From positions 434,001 through 498,000 of the forward strand of contig NZ_CP120468.1 in assembly GCF_029490015.1 (NCBI RefSeq): a stretch of DNA of 64,000 nt, read 5' to 3'. The position numbers and the translations under genes are program-made. Under the pieces are notes generated by a model. It was not told the DNA's origin, ran no database searches, and saw only the letters and a program-made list of their open reading frames with translations. Each line of letters starts with the position of its first letter. The stretch's first letter is position 1. Of the stretch, positions 60,602 through 64,000 are shown one piece after another. The DNA is from Halobaculum limi. Lineage in GTDB: Archaea > Halobacteriota > Halobacteria > Halobacteriales > Haloferacaceae.

Positions 60602-60778
60602 ATGAGCCAGTTCACTGTTAGCGGCCAGTTCAAGACCCGTGACGGGATGCAGACGTTCACGCGGTCGATCGACGCCGTGAACGAAAACGTCGCGCGCGAA
60701 CACATCTTCTCGAAGTTCGGTGCCGAGCACAACCTGAACCGCACCCAGATCGAGATCAGCGAGGTGGTGGCAGAATGA
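60602..60778 (+). CDS. rpl18a: Ribosomal protein LX (eL18a/eL20-like)
   Basis: A 58-residue archaeal LX with MSQFTVSGQFKTRDGMQTF and FSKFGAEHNLNRTQIEIS. The ATG follows a T5 tract by only seven bases, so its mRNA must start further upstream, within or before the hairpin region. The stop overlaps the prefoldin alpha start (ATGA). The LX-pfdA-ftsY order is found in many Euryarchaeota. Confidence 0.95.
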   Translation: MSQFTVSGQFKTRDGMQTFTRSIDAVNENVAREHIFSKFGAEHNLNRTQIEISEVVAE

Positions 60779-61257
60779 GTCTCGGTGGCGGCGGTCAGGG
60801 TCAGCAGCAGCTCCAGCAGATCTCTCAGGAGATTCAGGCCATCGAGGGCGAGATCGAAGAACTCGAAGGCGACGTCGACGACCTCCGACAGGAGCAGCGT
60901 GATATCGACGAGGCCATCGAGGCCATCGGCCACCTCGACGACGGCTCGACGGTGCAGGTGCCGCTGGGTGGCGGCGCGCACGTCCGCGCGGAGATTCTCG
61001 ATATGGACGAGATCATCGTGAGCCTCGGTGCCGACTACGCCGCAGAGCAGGAGGAAGACGACGCCGTCGAGACGCTCGAACGCCGCAAGGAGGCGCTCGA
61101 CGAGCAGGTCGAACAGGTCAACGAGGAGAAGCAGGACCTGGAAGCAGAGCGCGAGCAGCTCGAAGCGCAGGCCCAGCAGATGCAACAGCAGATGCAGCAG
61201 CAGCAGATGCAGCAGATGCAGCAGATGGCCGACGAGGCCGACGACGGGGACGAGTAA
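60775..61257 (+). CDS. pfdA: Prefoldin alpha subunit
   Basis: A 160-residue coiled-coil chaperone subunit: helix 1 (QQISQEIQAIEGEIEELEGD), central beta hairpins (STVQVPLGGGAHVRAEILD), helix 2 (LERRKEALDEQVEQVNEEKQ). The last 30 residues are Gln/Met repeats (QQMQQQQMQQMQQM) and an acidic end. It holds unfolded proteins with prefoldin beta. Start overlaps LX by four bases; ftsY follows after three bases. Confidence 0.96.
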   Translation: MSLGGGGQGQQQLQQISQEIQAIEGEIEELEGDVDDLRQEQRDIDEAIEAIGHLDDGSTVQVPLGGGAHVRAEILDMDEIIVSLGADYAAEQEEDDAVETLERRKEALDEQVEQVNEEKQDLEAEREQLEAQAQQMQQQMQQQQMQQMQQMADEADDGDE

Positions 61258-61260
61258 GGA

Positions 61261-62418
61261 ATGTTCGACGGCCTGAAGGACAAGCTCTCCTCGTTCCGGA
61301 AGGACGCCGCCGAGGAAGTCGAGGAGAAAGCCGAGGAAGCTGAGGCCGAGGCAGAAGCCGAAGCCGACGCTGAAGCCGATGCGTCCGCAGAACCCGAAGC
61401 AGAACCGGCCGCCGAGGCCGCGACGGCCGACCCCGAGGACGCCGCTGCCGACGTCGACACTGATGTCGACGAGACGGAGGCAGACCCGACACCGGATCTG
61501 ACCGACGACGACGGCTCCTCGTCAGGCCCGGGACGGTTCAAGCGAGCGGCGGCGTTCGCCACCGGGAAGGTCATCATCGAGGAGGAAGACCTCGAACAAC
61601 CCCTTCAGGACCTCGAACTCGCGTTGCTCTCCAGTGACGTGGAGATGAGCGTCGCCGACCGCATCCTCGACGCCGTCCGCGAGAAGATGGTCGGCGAGAC
61701 GCGCGCGCAGGTGGAGACGACGAACCAACTCGTCACCGACGCGTTGCACGACGCACTGGTCGAAGTCATCAGCGTCGGGCAGTTCGACTTCGAACAGCGC
61801 ATCGCGGAGGCGGACAAGCCCGTGACCGTCGTGTTCACCGGTGTCAACGGTGTCGGCAAGACCACCAGCATCGCGAAACTCTCGCGGTGGCTCGAAGAAC
61901 GCGGCTACTCCACCGTCCTCGCGAACGGCGACACCTACCGCGCCGGCGCGAACGAGCAGATCCGCGAGCACGCGGAGGCGCTCGACCGGAAACTCATCGC
62001 CCACGAACAGGGTGGCGACCCTGCCGCCGTCATCTACGACGGCGTCGAGTACGCCGAGGCCAACGACATCGACGTCGTCCTCGGCGACACGGCCGGTCGC
62101 CTGCACACCAGCAACGACCTGATGGCGCAGTTGGAGAAGATCGACCGCGTCGTCGACCCCGACCTCACGCTGTTCGTCGACGAGGCCGTCGCCGGACAGG
62201 ACGCCGTCCGCCGGGCACAGGAGTTCAACGACGCCGCGGCCATCGACGGCTCCATCCTCACGAAGGCCGACGCCGACTCCTCAGGCGGCGCGGCCATCTC
62301 CATCGCGTACGTGACGGGCAAGCCTATCCTCTTCCTCGGCGTCGGGCAGGGATACGACGACATCCAACTGTTCGACCCCGAAGAACTGGTCGACTCGCTG
62401 CTCGGCGACGACGAGTAA
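61261..62418 (+). CDS. ftsY: Signal recognition particle receptor FtsY
   Basis: A 385-residue FtsY. A short helix (MFDGLKDKLSSFRKDAAEEV) is followed by about 70 Glu/Ala/Asp residues (25-95), then the N domain and G domain. G1 is FTGVNGVGKTT (about residues 192-202), G3 region DTAGR, G4 region TKADADSSGG, and the terminal GVGQGYDDIQLFDPEE. It receives SRP-ribosome complexes at the membrane. srp54 is not next to it. Third gene after LX and pfdA. Confidence 0.97.
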   Translation: MFDGLKDKLSSFRKDAAEEVEEKAEEAEAEAEAEADAEADASAEPEAEPAAEAATADPEDAAADVDTDVDETEADPTPDLTDDDGSSSGPGRFKRAAAFATGKVIIEEEDLEQPLQDLELALLSSDVEMSVADRILDAVREKMVGETRAQVETTNQLVTDALHDALVEVISVGQFDFEQRIAEADKPVTVVFTGVNGVGKTTSIAKLSRWLEERGYSTVLANGDTYRAGANEQIREHAEALDRKLIAHEQGGDPAAVIYDGVEYAEANDIDVVLGDTAGRLHTSNDLMAQLEKIDRVVDPDLTLFVDEAVAGQDAVRRAQEFNDAAAIDGSILTKADADSSGGAAISIAYVTGKPILFLGVGQGYDDIQLFDPEELVDSLLGDDE

Positions 62419-62503
62419 TCGCCCGCCGGTCACGACTTCTCGGCGTTCGACGCATCCGTCGACGAGCGATCCGTTTATCGATCTGACTCGTGACCTGCCG
62501 GCT

Positions 62504-62731
62504 ATGTGCCCTCCAAACTACCTGTTTCTCGCCGTCGTCTGCTTTCCGCTCGGACTGCTCGCGACGGCGCGGCCGTACACACTGACGAAGGCGTTCGAAA
62601 TCGTCGACGCCATCGGCCGCAATCCGAGCGGCCCGGTCGAACCCGCCGACTGGAACGTTGCGCTCACCCGGTTGGTCGGCGCAGCGTTCGCGCTGGTCGG
62701 CGGCGGCGCGGCGGTCACGTGCCTGCTGTAG
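62504..62731 (+). CDS. Small membrane protein, function unknown
   Basis: A 75-residue protein with two hydrophobic helices (about residues 6-22 and 54-74) joined by an amphipathic loop with EPADWNVALTRLVG, which resembles the unstudied DUF6199 group only loosely. A TATA-like CCGTTTATCGATC (about 62471-62480) is about 30 bases before the ATG, so it has its own promoter. Converges with the methyltransferase gene, 12 bases apart. Confidence 0.75.
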   Translation: MCPPNYLFLAVVCFPLGLLATARPYTLTKAFEIVDAIGRNPSGPVEPADWNVALTRLVGAAFALVGGGAAVTCLL

Positions 62732-62743
62732 TCCGTCGCTCGG

Positions 62744-63721
62744 TCACTCCCGTTCGAGGACGTGAACGTGGCGGACGAGACTGCGGTGGACGCGGCGCTC
62801 GAAGGTGTCGGTGACGCGCCACCCGGCGTCGAGCGCCTCGGTCCGCCACGAGCGGTCGGCGACGAGGACGCCGCGCGGGGCGACGCGGGCGGCCTCCGAC
62901 AGCGCCGCCGACACGAGGTCGTCCAGACTGTGACGTGCGATCTTCGACTGCCGGCCGTACGGCGCGTCGAAGACGACGCCGTCGACGGCGTCGTCGCGGA
63001 GGGCGAGGGCGGTCGCGTCGCCACGGATCACGCCGTGGTCGACGTCGTCACCGAGGTAGTGCGCGAGGTTCTCGCGTGCGCCGCGGGCCATCTTCGCTTG
63101 CGCGTCGTTGCCGACGACGTCGCTGCCGACGAGACCCGCCTCGATGAGGACGCCGCCCGTCCCGCACATCGGGTCGAGTATCGTCGCGTCCGGCCCCGCG
63201 CCGGCGACGTTGGCGTACGCGCGGGCGTCCATCGGGGCCATACTCCCCGGTTGGAAGAAGGGGCGGTCAGTGGGGCGGCGCGTCGAGAAGTCGCGGACGG
63301 ACTTGGCGACGACCCAGCCAACGAGACAGGTGTCGCCGCCGAAGACGACCCGGAGCGTGTGGTCGGGGTCGTCGAGGTCCACGTCGAAGCCGCGGTCGAC
63401 CAGCGCCGCGCCACACTCGCGTTCGACCGTCGCGGTGGAGACGTCGGCGGAGTCGCGGACGACGCGGGCGCGGACGGCGACCGTGCCGGTGCGCTCGATG
63501 CTCGCGGCTTCGACGACCGCGCGGGCGCTGGCGGGGTCGGCGTCGCCCCGACCCAACAGGTCCACCGCCGCGTGAGTGTACGCGAGGCCGCGCACCCGGT
63601 CGGGGTCGACGGCGTCGGCGACGGCGATTCCGGGGCCGACTGCCTCGATCCCTGCGGCGGCGGCGCTCGCCTCGCGTGCGGCGAACGCGTCTTCTTCACC
63701 GGCGAACTCCAAGCCGTACAC
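62744..63721 (-). CDS. trmG10: tRNA (guanosine-10-N2)-methyltransferase, THUMP-type
   Basis: A 325-residue archaeal Trm-G10 enzyme (Trm11-like). The THUMP-type N-terminal part includes RTGTVAVRARVVRD; the Rossmann part begins DPMCGTGGVLIEAG (about residue 184), and the N-methylase motif IV is DAPYGRQSKIA (D/NPPY variant, about 255). It methylates G10 of tRNA once or twice. A deletion of the far N-terminus relative to larger family members cannot be excluded. Divergent from TBP. Confidence 0.9.
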   Translation of the reverse strand: MYGLEFAGEEDAFAAREASAAAAGIEAVGPGIAVADAVDPDRVRGLAYTHAAVDLLGRGDADPASARAVVEAASIERTGTVAVRARVVRDSADVSTATVERECGAALVDRGFDVDLDDPDHTLRVVFGGDTCLVGWVVAKSVRDFSTRRPTDRPFFQPGSMAPMDARAYANVAGAGPDATILDPMCGTGGVLIEAGLVGSDVVGNDAQAKMARGARENLAHYLGDDVDHGVIRGDATALALRDDAVDGVVFDAPYGRQSKIARHSLDDLVSAALSEAARVAPRGVLVADRSWRTEALDAGWRVTDTFERRVHRSLVRHVHVLERE

Positions 63722-63798
63722 GCACGGAGATTGGGGCCGGCCCGCTTGAACGTCCGGATCCGACCGCGCGTGGAACTGGCATCGGGCGTGGCGGTACT

Positions 63799-63816
63799 AC
63801 TTTAAGCGTTTAAACC
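63799..63816 (+). promoter_or_regulatory. Paired TATA-like boxes before tbp
   Basis: ACTTTAAGC and GTTTAAAC (63808-63815, a perfect palindrome) lie 18-34 bases before the TBP ATG. TTTAAG at 63801 fits the leaderless distance. As the product is TBP itself, the two closely spaced boxes could allow autoregulation. Confidence 0.5.
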
Positions 63817-63832
63817 GTTTTTCCACGTACGA

Positions 63833-64000
63833 ATGGCTGACCCCACCGAGTCGATCAACATCGAGAACGTCGTCGCGTCGACGGGGATCGGCCTGGAGTT
63901 GGACCTCCAGACGGTCGCTATGGACTTGGAGGGTGCCGACTACGACCCCGAACAGTTCCCCGGTCTCGTCTACCGGACGACCGACCCCAAGAGCGCGGCG
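63833..64000 (+). CDS. tbp: TATA-box-binding protein (TBP), cut by window edge
   Basis: The first 56 codons are visible: ESINIENVVASTGIGLELDL begins the first of the two TBP half-repeats, with FPGLVYRT as its core. TBP binds the TATA box with TFB to recruit RNA polymerase. Haloarchaea carry several tbp copies; this one lies beside core translation genes, typical of the housekeeping copy, though this is inference. The frame stays open at base 64000. Confidence 0.96.
   Translation, partial: MADPTESINIENVVASTGIGLELDLQTVAMDLEGADYDPEQFPGLVYRTTDPKSAA

Noticed and set aside
59281-61185. 634-residue minus-strand open frame
   Set aside because: Runs opposite L39e, L31e, aIF6, LX and prefoldin, all with clear family sequence; caused by GC-rich codon bias.

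Overview
The window is chromosomal DNA from a halophilic euryarchaeon (class Halobacteria). GC content is high, predicted proteins are strongly acidic (long Asp/Glu tracts), many genes use GTG starts, several starts sit about 25-30 bases below a TATA-like box as expected for leaderless mRNAs, and the gene set is archaeal throughout (archaellins with class III signals, aIF2-gamma, Spt4, Rpo7, aIF6, L39e, L31e, LX, Kae1-Bud32, TBP). I cannot fix the genus; the gene order would suit a Haloferax/Halobaculum-type relative. There are no rRNA, tRNA, CRISPR or transposon features that I can support, and no gene-free gap longer than about 300 bases. The density is that of an ordinary core-genome region.

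Bases 1-8,800: motility and signalling. Read on the minus strand, two archaellin genes are followed by a Ser/Asp-rich unknown protein, cheY, a two-domain cheC, cheD, an ArlC/E-type motor-associated protein, arlF and a truncated arlG that runs off the left edge. T-rich tracts, TATA boxes and small palindromes split this into several likely transcription units. A winged-helix regulator is divergent from the archaellins, and a single-domain KaiC-like ATPase is divergent from a HalX response regulator that seems to have a 14-codon leader ORF.

Bases 8,800-24,000: housekeeping. RecJ-like nuclease, EngB, a duplicated membrane protein, a formyl-THF cyclo-ligase relative, DUF389, SIMPL and SHOCT proteins, a NOG1-type GTPase, then the compact operon aIF2-gamma / PIN / rpoE1 / spt4 / GTP-dependent dephospho-CoA kinase, S24e with Kae1-Bud32, and a CorA transporter.

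Bases 24,000-40,700: metabolism and surface. Short-chain dehydrogenase, PQQ-type sugar dehydrogenase, SOUL protein, beta-CASP nuclease, an FAD monooxygenase with a coding 27-bp repeat, aldehyde:ferredoxin oxidoreductase, phosphohexomutase, a Tat-exported spondin-like protein, HisI, the archaellin/pilin peptidase PibD, a halophilic 2Fe-2S ferredoxin and a PiT phosphate permease.

Bases 40,700-58,600: HtpX / LURP-one / PspAB envelope-stress group, RadA, a three-gene set of PTPS-like pterin enzyme + glycosyltransferase + methyltransferase, SufU and SufS separated by an odd alpha/beta hydrolase and its divergent regulator, a TPR protein with an RGG tail, ThpR, and adenosylhomocysteinase near an MtaD-type deaminase and a nucleoside-gate membrane protein.

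Bases 58,700-64,000: information processing. L39e, L31e, aIF6, then 190 bases packed with hairpins, LX, prefoldin alpha, FtsY, a tRNA guanosine-10 methyltransferase and the start of TBP.
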